A stretch of 64,000 bases of DNA from Cyclobacterium sp. (GTDB lineage: Bacteria; Bacteroidota; Bacteroidia; Cytophagales; Cyclobacteriaceae). A program made the position numbers and the translations under genes. Of the stretch, positions 16,633 to 26,141 are shown in pieces (the first letter of the stretch is position 1; every line of letters begins with the position of its first letter). The notes beneath the pieces are model-generated. The model did not search any database. It was given only the letters and a program-made list of their open reading frames with translations, and was not told where the DNA came from. The stretch lies in the NCBI RefSeq assembly GCF_014762705.1, contig NZ_JABURL010000028.1, forward strand, positions 1 to 64,000, written 5' to 3'.

Positions 16633-18035
16633 TACTTTACCTCATTAAGATAATGCTATGTTCTGCCTTATTGATATTGGTTTACAAAGGATTGTTGGAA
16701 AAAGAAAAAATGCATCGATTCAATAGGGCCTACATATTGGGTAGCTTGACATTTTCCATACTTGTGCCCTTTTTTACTTTTAACCACGGCACACAACATC
16801 TTCCTTTTGCAGGAAGTATGGTCAAGGAGACAGCATTTATTCTTGATAATGGGGTTCCTGAACAAACTATTGACGCAACAACAAATATTAATTATCCGCC
16901 AATTATTTTTTTGATAATTTATTTATCCATTGCAGTACTGTTATTTTTAAGGTTTGCTGTGAACCTGAAAATCCTATTGCAAAGGGCCTGGAGAAATCCC
17001 AAAATTAAGTATAAAAATTCCGAAATTGTCCTCATTGACCAATATGAGACTCCGCATAGTTTTTTAAATTATATATTCGTTAATGCAGACGATTACCTCA
17101 AAGGAAATATACAAAAGGAAATACTGTTGCATGAATTTACTCATGTCAAACAAAAACATTCATGGGACATTATATTTTTTGAAATCATTCAGGTTTTATT
17201 CTGGTTCAATCCCGTGCTTTTCATTTACAGAAAAGCCTTATTGCTAAACCACGAATTTTTGGCCGATGAAGCGGTAATCGGTGTAAACAATGATGTCAGC
17301 GCATACCAACGACTGCTGCTTGAAATAGTATGTCAGCAAAGGAGTTCATTTATCACCAGTCAGTTCAAATATTCCATCACTAAACAAAGATTGCTCATGA
17401 TGACCAAAACAAAATCATTCAGAAATGCCCTGTGCAGGCAAATAGCGGTTGTTCCAATTTTGGGAATTTCATTAATTTTATTTAGCACAAAAATCAATGC
17501 TCAAGAAACAAAAAAGGTTGAAGAATCAAATAAAATGGAGGTTCAATCTACAAAAGATGGCATAACCGACGAGCAACTCTCCGAGTTTGATGACATAGTA
17601 AGCAGCATAATGAATGATAAAGGCCGGCCTGCTTTCTACAAATTGACTGAGGAGAATAGAAATAAATTGGAGAGCTTATACCTTTTAATGAGTAAAGAGC
17701 AGCAAGAAAAGCAACTGGTAGTATTTAGGCTAGCACCAGAACCCCTACCAAAATCCACTCCAACCCAGGACCAAATTAAATCCTGGAAAGATCCCAATAT
17801 GTATGGTGTATGGATAGATGGGAAAAGGATAAGCAATACCAAATTGAATGATTATTCTCCGGCTGATTTTGACCAGTTGTTTGTAAGTAAGCTAGAAAAG
17901 AATGCGGTTAATTATGGAAAACATTATTATCAGGTGAACCTAATGACAAATGAATACTACGAAAGCTATTACAAAAAGATGAAAGAAAGCTGTAATAAAT
18001 ATTTTATGGGTTACCGCATGCCACAAAATCAATAA
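16629..18035 (+). CDS. BlaR1-type M56 metallopeptidase with novel C-terminal domain
   Basis: A 468-residue M56 membrane protease. Membrane helices are near residues 3-20, 35-50, 90-110 and 277-292; the zinc motif is HEFTH (168-172), with LNHEFLADEAV further on. Unlike its divergent paralog it has no TonB or CarboxypepD_reg-like domain. Its roughly 175-residue periplasmic tail contains QEQQEKQLVVFRLAP-like and GVWIDGKRI segments and ends in a helical, tyrosine-rich part that I do not recognise. It probably inactivates the repressor encoded immediately upstream. The two pairs may sense different envelope signals. Confidence 0.86.
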   Translation: MILYLIKIMLCSALLILVYKGLLEKEKMHRFNRAYILGSLTFSILVPFFTFNHGTQHLPFAGSMVKETAFILDNGVPEQTIDATTNINYPPIIFLIIYLSIAVLLFLRFAVNLKILLQRAWRNPKIKYKNSEIVLIDQYETPHSFLNYIFVNADDYLKGNIQKEILLHEFTHVKQKHSWDIIFFEIIQVLFWFNPVLFIYRKALLLNHEFLADEAVIGVNNDVSAYQRLLLEIVCQQRSSFITSQFKYSITKQRLLMMTKTKSFRNALCRQIAVVPILGISLILFSTKINAQETKKVEESNKMEVQSTKDGITDEQLSEFDDIVSSIMNDKGRPAFYKLTEENRNKLESLYLLMSKEQQEKQLVVFRLAPEPLPKSTPTQDQIKSWKDPNMYGVWIDGKRISNTKLNDYSPADFDQLFVSKLEKNAVNYGKHYYQVNLMTNEYYESYYKKMKESCNKYFMGYRMPQNQ

Positions 18036-18721
18036 TTTCAGTTATCCCTGGCCCTGAATTTTTGGGGGTCCGGTTTATTAAAACCATTAAAAAAGCGAAT
18101 GGACTAGCAAGCATAAACCGATTTATTGAATTTGGCGGTTAACCAATAACTCTTATTTAGTAACACAATACCCTTGGAGAGGCATGTCTATTTTGAATTC
18201 TGGCAAATTTCTCCTTTTATTTTAGTGAAAAAGGCTCTGGATAATGGTATTGATATTAGAAAGCTGATCCTAAAATTGTAATCATATGATAATTTATAAA
18301 TTCATGCCAACACTTCCTCAAAAGGAGATAGCCCATTTTAAAAAAATCGGAATAAAAGATACAGCGGTTTTAGCTAAAATTATTGAAATAGAAGGGCAAT
18401 GGTGTAGACAATCCCCTATTGTCGATCCCTTAAGTATTAGGCATTTGATTTAAATTTCATGCCTGCCTCAATAGGAATGCGGCTTTAGCCCATTCCAATA
18501 AATAGGATTCCAAAACCCGGGCTTTAGCCAAAAATAGTGAATTGTAGGGCTTTGTTTTGGCTAAATTCAACATAGGATGCGAGATCAGATAATTATCCCC
18601 ATCATTCAATTTGCCGCATGAAACACATACCCTTCAAATAAAACACCTCAAAGTTTGTTTTTACGCAGCAATTTAAGAGATTAATTGCTGAAGCAATTAT
18701 CCTTAAATAAACAGACCTGCC
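18036..18721. other. Intergenic stretch with palindromic elements and a possible 55-codon ORF
   Basis: About 690 bases. A 55-codon frame at 18286-18453 (MIIYKFMPTLPQKEIAHFKK start) has no recognised family and may be a remnant. Downstream are two hairpin-forming units: GGAATG-N11-CATTCC (18474-18496) and an 11-base perfect pair TTTAGCCAAAA / TTTTGGCTAAA (18523-18565). Each includes GGCTTTAGCC. They resemble dispersed palindromic repeats. Closest to the next gene is a nested dyad at 18666-18699. Confidence 0.5.
18666..18699 (+). promoter_or_regulatory. Nested dyads upstream of the sugar isomerase gene
   Basis: TAATTGCT-GA-AGCAATTA (18682-18699) is a perfect 8-2-8 dyad. It shares its left arm with a second inverted repeat, CAGCAATT-N9-AATTGCTG (18666-18690), giving three half-sites. 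It ends 22 bases before the start codon at 18722. An operator for a dimeric regulator is the simplest reading; a hairpin in the leader RNA is the alternative. Confidence 0.4.
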
Positions 18722-19531
18722 ATGCCAATCAAATTCTATGCGCCCCTTTGGGGTAATTTCCTTCCCTTTGCTGCCTTTTGCGAAAATGTCAAAGAGGCGG
18801 GGTATGATGGAATAGAAATGGAACTGCCTCAGGAGAAGCCTGAAAAAGACAAAGTGCTCAATATCCTGAAAGATCACCAACTTGAGCTTATAGGCCAATA
18901 TTACCAGTCCTTTGAAGCTGATCCTCTGGAAAATCTCCAAAGTTATGAGCGGTATCTCAGGCATTTGATCGCTGCTGATCCTGTGCTGATCAACTGCCAG
19001 ACGGGAAAGGATTTTTTTGATTTTGAAGCCAATGCCCGTCATTTTGGGCTTGCCGCAGAATTATCGGCCCAATCCGGCATTCCCATCACCCATGAAACAC
19101 ACAGGGGCAAATGCCTGTACGCTGCTCCGATAGCACAAATGTATTTTCAAAAGCTGCCTGAGCTCAGGATATGCCTGGACATTTCTCATTGGTGCAATGT
19201 GCACGAATCGCTTTTGGAGGACCAAAGGGAGGCCGTTGAGTTGGCCATTTCCCGTACAGACCATATTCACAGCAGGGTAGGGCATCCGGAAGGTCCCCAG
19301 GTCAGTGACCCAAGGGCTCCGGAATGGTCCTTAGCTTTGCAGGCCCATCTGGAATGGTGGGACCGGGTGGTCCAACGGCACCGAAAGGAGGGAGGTACCC
19401 TGAGAATAACCACTGAATTCGGCCCCTCTCCCTATATGCCTGCCCTAGCCTATACACAGATGCCTGTTGCCAACCAATGGGACATCAATGTGTACATGAT
19501 GAACCTGCTCAAACAGCGTTACCTGGATTGA
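18722..19531 (+). CDS. Sugar phosphate isomerase/epimerase (xylose-isomerase-like TIM barrel)
   Basis: A 269-residue cytoplasmic protein of the AP-endonuclease-2/xylose-isomerase-like barrel family (sugar phosphate isomerase/epimerase group). Features are the opening MPIKFYAPLWG, the second-strand GYDGIEMELP, THETHRGK with metal-ligand candidates, LRICLDISHW with aspartate and histidine, DHIHSRVGHPEGPQVSDPR and the late glutamate in ITTEFGPSPYMP. Together these give the Glu/Asp/His metal set expected for the fold. No signal peptide. A convergent TonB receptor gene ends six bases away. The exact substrate is unknown. Confidence 0.87.
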   Translation: MPIKFYAPLWGNFLPFAAFCENVKEAGYDGIEMELPQEKPEKDKVLNILKDHQLELIGQYYQSFEADPLENLQSYERYLRHLIAADPVLINCQTGKDFFDFEANARHFGLAAELSAQSGIPITHETHRGKCLYAAPIAQMYFQKLPELRICLDISHWCNVHESLLEDQREAVELAISRTDHIHSRVGHPEGPQVSDPRAPEWSLALQAHLEWWDRVVQRHRKEGGTLRITTEFGPSPYMPALAYTQMPVANQWDINVYMMNLLKQRYLD

Positions 19532-19537
19532 TTGGAT

Positions 19538-22006
19538 TTAGAAATCTACCTTGTAGTAAAATATGGGTAAAAAGCCCAATTGGTAATTTTGAATGATGGA
19601 CTTTTCCGGGTCAGGATTTTCCAATTCATCCGGTGCCCAGGTGAGGTTCAGGATATTTTTGGTGTTTAGGATATTGATCAGATCCAGGGCGATTTCGTGG
19701 CTCAGTTTTTTCCTGTTGATTCGGTAATTGACCCTTAAATCCATTCGGAAGTAGGGGTCAAACCGCAGGGAGTTTCTGCTTTCATCCTGATAGATGATTT
19801 CCTGTTGCTCCTGCGTTCTTTCTACATCCACCGGTCCGTATCTTCTTCCACCAGCGGTAGTGATATTGGTACCAATGCCGATCAGGCCATTTCTGGTTTG
19901 AAATTCCCTAGTGCCCAGGAAATTGAAGGCATAATTTCCATTAAACTCCGTATCCCTCCAGATCCCGTCGCTGCCTTGGTAACGGGCCTCAAAAAGGGAG
20001 CCGGTGACCAAAAAAAGATACCCTTTGCTGTAATATTTTTCCAGGGTAAGCTCCAGTCCGTAGTTTTCCCCGGTTCCCTCATTGACCAGGCCAACTTCCG
20101 GAAAAATCCGGTTGAAACTGGCACCAGAATTCAAAAGGGAAAAAGAGGAGGCCCGATTTTCAACGGGTACCCGGGTCAAATGCTGGTAATAGGTTTCCCA
20201 CTTCATCCGGATCTGATTGCCCAGCATCCGCTCATAGCCCAGCACCAGGTGCTTGGAACGCGTAAAATCCATTTCCCTGTTAAATGCCTGGAAGCCCATG
20301 TCAGGCCTTGATTGGTCCGTAAATTTGTAAAAATAGGTATAGGCAGGCTGGATTTGGCTATGCAAACCCATTCCCATATTCAGGTTTTGCATTTCATCCA
20401 GTTTCCAGTTTATTCCCAGACGAGGCTCAAATGGAGACCAGCTGTCTGTAAGCGAAAAATACTGCTGGTGCAATCCCATCACCAAAGAAAGGGCTTCATT
20501 GGGCTTATGCTTCCATTGCAGGTAGGGTTGGGCCAATACGGCCATTGTGCCATCCTCATTCCATCGGTTTAGCCAGGCGGTGCTTTGGTATTCTAAGGGA
20601 GCGTTGGGATCATTTTGGGGTAAAATACTCACCTGCCGGGCTGAGTCCATCAGGTTGAAGCCGAATATATCATTTTGAAACCCATAATTCAGGGTGTTTT
20701 TATTGTCAATTTTTTTAAAAAAACTCAATACCTGGGAGTACTTGTTGGTAGTAAAGTTATAGCCAAGTATGGCCGGCAAATCCTGGACACGGATAAAACC
20801 ATCGGGCTGTACCCGACCCACAATGTAGTAATGTTCTGCCTGGACCCGCTCCTGGGAACCTGCCAGGGTAGCTTTCATATAGGTCTGGTTTTTCAGGACT
20901 TTTTCATAGGATATGCCCATTACAGCCATTCTGGAACCAAAATACTGGTCCCTGTCCTTTTCCCCATACAAGTTTCGGTCTTCGGTACTTTCTTCTGAAA
21001 CCTTGATATCGATGTTGCTTTTTCCTCCTACAGCAAAAACAGAGAGGTTCCCTTTATTTTTCAGGGGGAAATTAAATTTAAAGGCCAAATCCTGGTATCT
21101 GGGAACGGCTGTGGTGCCTACATCTATTCCCAAAGCTGAAAAAAGTTGCAAGCTGGAATAGCGGTATCCCACCAGAAAGGCGGAACGGGAAGTTTTACGA
21201 AGAGGGCCTTCAAGGAAAAGCTCAGCTCCCATAAAGCCCAATTGAAAGCTCCTTTCATGCTTTTCATTATTTCCCTTTCGGAACTTCAGGTCAAAAACCC
21301 CGGAGACGGTATTGCCAAACTCGGCAGGAAATGCCCCGGTGTAAAAATCGGAATTGGCCAATATCTTGTTGTTGATGATATTTACCGGACCCCCGGAAGT
21401 TCCGGAGGCACCGAAATGATTGGGGTTGGGGATATTGATCCCTTCCAGTTGCCATAATACCGATCCGGGAGCATTTCCCCTGATCACAATATCATTTCTG
21501 GAATCATCTGCCCCCTGCACCCCCGCAAAATTAGAAGCCATTCGGGCAGGGTCGCCACGGCTACCTGCATACCTGTCGGTTTCTTCCACGGTAAATGCAC
21601 GCGCACTGACGATGGCCATTTCATTTTGGGCTTCACCGGTGCGGGTGGCCCGAACTTCCACATCAGCAAGGGAAATTGCCATTTCTTCCATGGCTACCTC
21701 AAGGATCAATTCCTTTGAGGAGGTCAGGATTAGGTTACTTAACATCACCTCCTTGTATCCCATAAAGCTGAATTTCAGGTTATGCCTTCCCAAGGGAATT
21801 TGCTCAAGCCTGAACTCTCCCTGCAGGTCTGTAGTGGTGCCTACCAAATCTTCTGCCTCATCATTTACCAGTAGGACGGTAACCCCTGTCAGTGGGTATT
21901 TGCCATCCGCATCAATGACTTTACCACGTATGGTTTGGGTAATGTTTTCCTGGGCTTGCAGTGAGGTAGCCACTAAAAATATAAGACAACTCAGGTATTG
22001 TTTCAT
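19538..22006 (-). CDS. TonB-dependent receptor with CarboxypepD_reg-like domain
   Basis: An 822-residue outer-membrane receptor. The start at 22006 (MKQYLSCLIFLVATSLQAQ) gives a proper signal peptide; the longer frame to 22060 adds 18 residues without one. Residues 25-115 form a CarboxypepD_reg-like domain (IRGKVIDADGKYPLTGVTV). A plug follows (about 120-235; VRATRTGEAQNEMAI, IVIRGNAPGSVLWQLEGINI), then a beta-barrel ending in the aromatic strand FLPIFYYKVDF. No SusD partner is adjacent, so it is not a SusC-type glycan importer by context. Substrate unknown. It converges with the sugar isomerase gene. Confidence 0.9.
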   Translation of the reverse strand: MKQYLSCLIFLVATSLQAQENITQTIRGKVIDADGKYPLTGVTVLLVNDEAEDLVGTTTDLQGEFRLEQIPLGRHNLKFSFMGYKEVMLSNLILTSSKELILEVAMEEMAISLADVEVRATRTGEAQNEMAIVSARAFTVEETDRYAGSRGDPARMASNFAGVQGADDSRNDIVIRGNAPGSVLWQLEGINIPNPNHFGASGTSGGPVNIINNKILANSDFYTGAFPAEFGNTVSGVFDLKFRKGNNEKHERSFQLGFMGAELFLEGPLRKTSRSAFLVGYRYSSLQLFSALGIDVGTTAVPRYQDLAFKFNFPLKNKGNLSVFAVGGKSNIDIKVSEESTEDRNLYGEKDRDQYFGSRMAVMGISYEKVLKNQTYMKATLAGSQERVQAEHYYIVGRVQPDGFIRVQDLPAILGYNFTTNKYSQVLSFFKKIDNKNTLNYGFQNDIFGFNLMDSARQVSILPQNDPNAPLEYQSTAWLNRWNEDGTMAVLAQPYLQWKHKPNEALSLVMGLHQQYFSLTDSWSPFEPRLGINWKLDEMQNLNMGMGLHSQIQPAYTYFYKFTDQSRPDMGFQAFNREMDFTRSKHLVLGYERMLGNQIRMKWETYYQHLTRVPVENRASSFSLLNSGASFNRIFPEVGLVNEGTGENYGLELTLEKYYSKGYLFLVTGSLFEARYQGSDGIWRDTEFNGNYAFNFLGTREFQTRNGLIGIGTNITTAGGRRYGPVDVERTQEQQEIIYQDESRNSLRFDPYFRMDLRVNYRINRKKLSHEIALDLINILNTKNILNLTWAPDELENPDPEKSIIQNYQLGFLPIFYYKVDF

Positions 22007-22277
22007 CTTGTCCTGTTGATTTGCATGAATCGGATAGATCAGTAGCCCATGGGATTTCATCTATTCCTGTTCAATTTTGCAGTTTTTGTTGGTATCAATT
22101 TATACACAAATATTGGCTAATGTTCGGCTATATTTAATAATTCCCAAAAGAATTTTAGTTAAAATTAATAATGGAATGAATCAGTATGATCTCTTTCCAG
22201 GTTTACCCTTTTGATTTGATCTTATTTAGTTTTGTACTTACATCTTTTGCCCGTATTTTGTGCCTTCAATAAATTCA

Positions 22278-25100
22278 ATGACAATAACAATGACAAATTC
22301 CTTCCGATTGAACGAGGCGCTGCAAAAGATCTTCGGGCATTTTAAAATTAAAGCCACAGTTAAAACCCTGATCTTATTTGCTTTCCTTTCATCTTGTGGA
22401 AAAGAGGAAATCAAAATTACTGAAGTGGACTTTGAAAAGGAGGAATTTGCCGGATTTGTGGAGCCTGGGTTTCCTTTTATTGCCACCTCAATGGATGCCA
22501 GAGAGTTGGGTCAAGGTTTTCCGGAAAACAATATTTCTGCCAGGGTGCTGGCCTTGCAATTGGGAAATGAGGCGTATGCCTGCTTTGATACGGATATGTT
22601 GCGCTGGACAGTCGCCTGGACGGGGGATTTTATGCCCATGGTGACCATGGCCCAGGTATCCTACGATGATTTTCACAATAAGGGCAATCAACTTCCTACC
22701 ATAGGAGGTGAACCGAAAATTGCAACCGGCACCTATCCGGGCTGGTCTGCGGGAAACCCTGTGCATTCTGATCCCAGAAGGCCTTCGCCCCATCCCCAAA
22801 GTCCTCCCTGGGGACCAATATCTCCGGAGCTGGGCAGGTGGAATGGGATCTACACCCTGGAGGATAAGGTAGTATTGTCCTACCAGGTAGCTGGTATTGA
22901 AATCAAGGAATATCCGGGCAGCCTTGTCCGGGATGAGAATAGCTTTTTTACCAGATCATTTGCTGTAGCCCCATCCGCAGAAAAATTATACCTGTCCGTT
23001 GCCGAGGTAACCAATGGCACCCGAACTGAAGTAAAAGATGACATGGTTTTGGTTTATCAGGGAGAATCCGAAGAGAATGTCACCGCTTTGGCATTGTCTG
23101 CGGGCTCCGGCGGAGTAAAACTACTAGTGGAAGATGACCGGTACCTGCTGGTAGAGGTGAACTCCAGACAAGAGGAACTGCAATTCGGATTATTGATCTG
23201 GAAGGGTCAGACTGCTGAACTCAGTTCATTTGAAAATGCCCTCCGGGAATTTGAAGTAGCATTACCTGATGAGCGTGAAGGAGGCAAGCCCTATTGGACT
23301 GAAGAAATTCTTACACAGGGGAAAATATCTCCCGATACGGCTGCTTTTGTCACAGACCAACTCACTTTACCTGTTCCCAATCCCTGGAAAAGAAATGTCC
23401 GGTTGGTGGATTTGAGTTTTATGGGAGGTGAAAAGGCAGCCATGGTCACATTTGAAGGAGATGTCTGGATGGTAGATGGCATAGATGATGGGTTGGAAAG
23501 GCTTTCCTGGACCCGGTATGCTTCAGGGCTGTATGAGCCCCAGAGCATAGAAGTGGTAGGTGGGGACATTTATGTTTACGGAAAAGAGGGCATTACCCGT
23601 CTTCATGACCTGAATGATGATGGTGTTGCTGACTTTTATGAAAACTTTTCCAATCTGATGGCGCAATCCATAGAAACCAGGGAATGGGCCAGTGACATGG
23701 TGGCTGCCCCTGAGGGTGGATTTTATGTGGCTAAATTTGGGGCGCTGGACATGGGACCGGAAACTTCCTCACCCAAGTCCCTGATGGGGTTCAGATCTGC
23801 CTCCCACCACGATGGGTCGGTCTTAAAGGTTTCGGCTGACGGCCGCAGCATCAGTACCTTTGCCAGTGGTTTCAGGGGACCCTATCTGGGCATTCATCCG
23901 GAAAAGGGCTGGCTGACCGGCTCTGATCAACAGGGGCATTACATGCCATCCACACCAGTGATGTTGATCAGGAAGGACGATTATTTCGGTGTGCCGGCGA
24001 CTGCCCACCGTGATCCTATTCCGGATGTTACCCCACCCATTACCTGGATTCCTCATAACCAGGACCGTTCGGGAGTAAGTCAGGTTTGGGTAACCAGCGA
24101 TCAAATGGGTCCTCTCAATGATCAAATGATCCACCTTTCCTATGGCAGGCCAGGTCTGTTTTTGATAAAAATTGATAGTGCCAGCCAGGTGGTTCAGGGC
24201 GGGGCTTCCGTCATTCCAGGTACCTATCCTGCACCAACCATGAATGGAGCAGTCAATCCGGAAGATGGTATGGTCTACATCACAGGATTTTCCTTGTGGG
24301 GCCATAATTCAGAAACATTAAGTGCTTTTTTACGGCTCAGGTATACCGGAAAGGAAAGTTTGCTGCCCACAGATTATAAAATTAGGGATGGGGGAGTGGT
24401 TTTGAGGTTTGAACAGGAACTAGATGAAGCAGTTGCAACTGATTTGGCCAATTATCAGGTGAAAAGATGGAATTACCTACGGACAGAAAAGTATGGTTCC
24501 GGACATTACAAGCTGGACGGTGCTGTAGGTGAAGAAAACCTTCCGGTTTTGGAAGCTTTTTTATCGGATGATAAAAAGGCAGTTTTTCTTTCGGTTCCCA
24601 ACATATCCAAAGTGATGCAAATGGAAGTTGCCTATGATTTGACCACCGCAACAGGTACCTCCTGGTCGGATAAGGTTTGGATGACAGTCAATGAGGTGCT
24701 GATGCCCAACTTATTGGCAGAAGGCTTTGTTAATATAAACCAGGAAGACCTCAATAAGGAATTCGATCCGGCTATGCTAGCCGAAAATAATGAAGCAGCT
24801 CCGGATGCGGTCAAAGGCAAAGAACTTTTTATGAATTATGGCTGCATTGCCTGCCATGCCATAGACGATAATAATGAAGGGAAAATAGGTCCGGGAGTAA
24901 AAGGCCTTTATGGAACAGAGCGGGAATTCAAAGATGGTAGTACTGCCAAAGCCGATGAGGCCTACCTGAAAGAATCGATCGTTGATCCGGGAGCAAAAGT
25001 GGTGAAGGGCAGGGAAGGGGAAATGCCTTCTTTTCTTGGAGTTCTTTCTGATAATGATATCGATTCCATTATATTGTATTTTAAAACATTAAAAAATTAA
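22278..25100 (+). CDS. DUF6797 lipoprotein with C-terminal cytochrome c domain
   Basis: About 940 residues. Starts are possible at ATG 22278, ATG 22290 or an upstream GTG at 22260. The N-terminus ends in a lipobox-like LFAFLSSC, suggesting a lipoprotein. Residues about 45-130 match DUF6797 (FVEPGFPFIATSMDAREL, then an AYACFDTDMLRWTVAWTGDF block). A large propeller-like region follows with SQVWVTSDQMGP, as in PVC-type membrane-bound dehydrogenases. The last 100 residues are a cytochrome c domain (NYGCIACHAID, heme CxxCH at about residue 856, then KIGPGVKGLYG). It is likely a periplasmic electron-transfer enzyme. The next gene starts 26 bases on, within a hairpin. Confidence 0.8.
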   Translation: MTITMTNSFRLNEALQKIFGHFKIKATVKTLILFAFLSSCGKEEIKITEVDFEKEEFAGFVEPGFPFIATSMDARELGQGFPENNISARVLALQLGNEAYACFDTDMLRWTVAWTGDFMPMVTMAQVSYDDFHNKGNQLPTIGGEPKIATGTYPGWSAGNPVHSDPRRPSPHPQSPPWGPISPELGRWNGIYTLEDKVVLSYQVAGIEIKEYPGSLVRDENSFFTRSFAVAPSAEKLYLSVAEVTNGTRTEVKDDMVLVYQGESEENVTALALSAGSGGVKLLVEDDRYLLVEVNSRQEELQFGLLIWKGQTAELSSFENALREFEVALPDEREGGKPYWTEEILTQGKISPDTAAFVTDQLTLPVPNPWKRNVRLVDLSFMGGEKAAMVTFEGDVWMVDGIDDGLERLSWTRYASGLYEPQSIEVVGGDIYVYGKEGITRLHDLNDDGVADFYENFSNLMAQSIETREWASDMVAAPEGGFYVAKFGALDMGPETSSPKSLMGFRSASHHDGSVLKVSADGRSISTFASGFRGPYLGIHPEKGWLTGSDQQGHYMPSTPVMLIRKDDYFGVPATAHRDPIPDVTPPITWIPHNQDRSGVSQVWVTSDQMGPLNDQMIHLSYGRPGLFLIKIDSASQVVQGGASVIPGTYPAPTMNGAVNPEDGMVYITGFSLWGHNSETLSAFLRLRYTGKESLLPTDYKIRDGGVVLRFEQELDEAVATDLANYQVKRWNYLRTEKYGSGHYKLDGAVGEENLPVLEAFLSDDKKAVFLSVPNISKVMQMEVAYDLTTATGTSWSDKVWMTVNEVLMPNLLAEGFVNINQEDLNKEFDPAMLAENNEAAPDAVKGKELFMNYGCIACHAIDDNNEGKIGPGVKGLYGTEREFKDGSTAKADEAYLKESIVDPGAKVVKGREGEMPSFLGVLSDNDIDSIILYFKTLKN

Positions 25101-25103
25101 AGT

Positions 25104-25128
25104 ATCTTACCGAAAAATCCGGTAAGAT
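25104..25128 (+). promoter_or_regulatory. Hairpin over the start codon of the isochorismatase gene
   Basis: A perfect nine-base stem ATCTTACCG / CGGTAAGAT with a seven-base loop. The right arm includes the A and U of the start codon at 25127. It is followed by no U-tract, so a translation-control or coupling role is likelier than termination. It falls between two genes probably on one transcript. Confidence 0.5.
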
Positions 25129-26032
25129 GAACTATATCAATTGTACACTATTTGTCCTGGTATTGTTTTCCGCATGCCAGCAGCGGGATCAAAGTACAGC
25201 AAATGAAGAAACATCGCAAAAGTCCGAACTGATTCAAGTAAATCTGAGAAAACAGGTGCGAATCAACAACGAAAACATGGCTTGGGAATCCAGGGAATTT
25301 CAGGAATCCTGGGATCCTTCAAAAACGGCTTTTATCATCACAGACATGTGGGATGAGCATTGGTGTGAAAGTGCTACGCGAAGGGTGGCTGAGCTGGCCC
25401 CTAAAATGAATGAAACGATCAAAGCAGCCAGGGAAAAGGGGGTGACCATTATCCATGCTCCCAGCGGAACCATGGATTTTTACACTGATTCGCCTCAAAG
25501 GAAAGCGGCCAGGGCAGTTGCCCACCATGCGGCTCCCGAGGCTTTTCCCATTAACGATTGGTGCTACCTGGATCCTGAACAGGAAGCAGCTTTACCCATT
25601 GATGACAGTGATGGGGGTTGTGATCAGCCCTGTTCGAATGGTGAACCCTGTATTGAACGGGAGGCCTGGTCCCGGCAAACGCCTGAGATTGAAATTGAAG
25701 CAATGGATTTTATTTCCGATCAGGGACAGGAAATCTTCAATATCATTCAATCCAGAGGCATAGACAATATCGTCGTCATGGGGGTGCATTTAAACATGTG
25801 CGTGTTGGGCAGACCTTTTGCTATCCGCCAAATGGCCAATCTGGACAAAAATGTCGTTTTGATGAGGGATATGACCGATACCATGTACAATCCGGAAATG
25901 CCCCCATATGTAGACCATTTTAAAGGGACCAATTTGGTGGTGGAGCATGTGGAAAAGTTTTGGGCTCCCACGATGCTCAGTACGGATTTTGCGGAAAAGC
26001 CGATGTTTAAATTTGCAGGAGATAAGCGTTAG
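25127..26032 (+). CDS. Isochorismatase-family lipoprotein hydrolase
   Basis: A 301-residue cysteine hydrolase of the isochorismatase/nicotinamidase fold. The N-terminus (residues 1-17, LFVLVLFSACQQ) is a lipoprotein signal with lipid-accepting cysteine, unusual for a fold that is mostly cytoplasmic. The catalytic Asp is in FIITDMWDEHWC and the nucleophile Cys in VMGVHLNMCVLGRPF; a CDQPCSNGEPC cluster around residues 165-175 is extra and might bind metal or form disulfides. It follows the DUF6797/cytochrome gene closely, and a terminator lies downstream before the SusC gene. The substrate is unknown. Confidence 0.86.
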   Translation: MNYINCTLFVLVLFSACQQRDQSTANEETSQKSELIQVNLRKQVRINNENMAWESREFQESWDPSKTAFIITDMWDEHWCESATRRVAELAPKMNETIKAAREKGVTIIHAPSGTMDFYTDSPQRKAARAVAHHAAPEAFPINDWCYLDPEQEAALPIDDSDGGCDQPCSNGEPCIEREAWSRQTPEIEIEAMDFISDQGQEIFNIIQSRGIDNIVVMGVHLNMCVLGRPFAIRQMANLDKNVVLMRDMTDTMYNPEMPPYVDHFKGTNLVVEHVEKFWAPTMLSTDFAEKPMFKFAGDKR

Positions 26033-26081
26033 CAATTATCCCCAATTGGATGTGGAGATGTGTTCGCAATTGAATTAGCTG

Positions 26082-26110
26082 ACCAGGTTTGAAGACCTGG
26101 TTATTTTTTC
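26082..26110 (+). terminator. Rho-independent terminator after the isochorismatase gene
   Basis: Stem ACCAGGT / ACCTGGT (7 bp) with a six-base loop, followed by TATTTTTTC. It separates the DUF6797-isochorismatase transcript from SusC/SusD. Confidence 0.7.
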
Positions 26111-26141
26111 ATTAAAAAGTTGTTGTATTTTTTTTTAAATG

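Noticed and set aside
21420-22019. A 199-codon frame on the plus strand
   Set aside because: It lies fully antisense to the TonB receptor gene's first third and has no motif; a shadow of a real gene.
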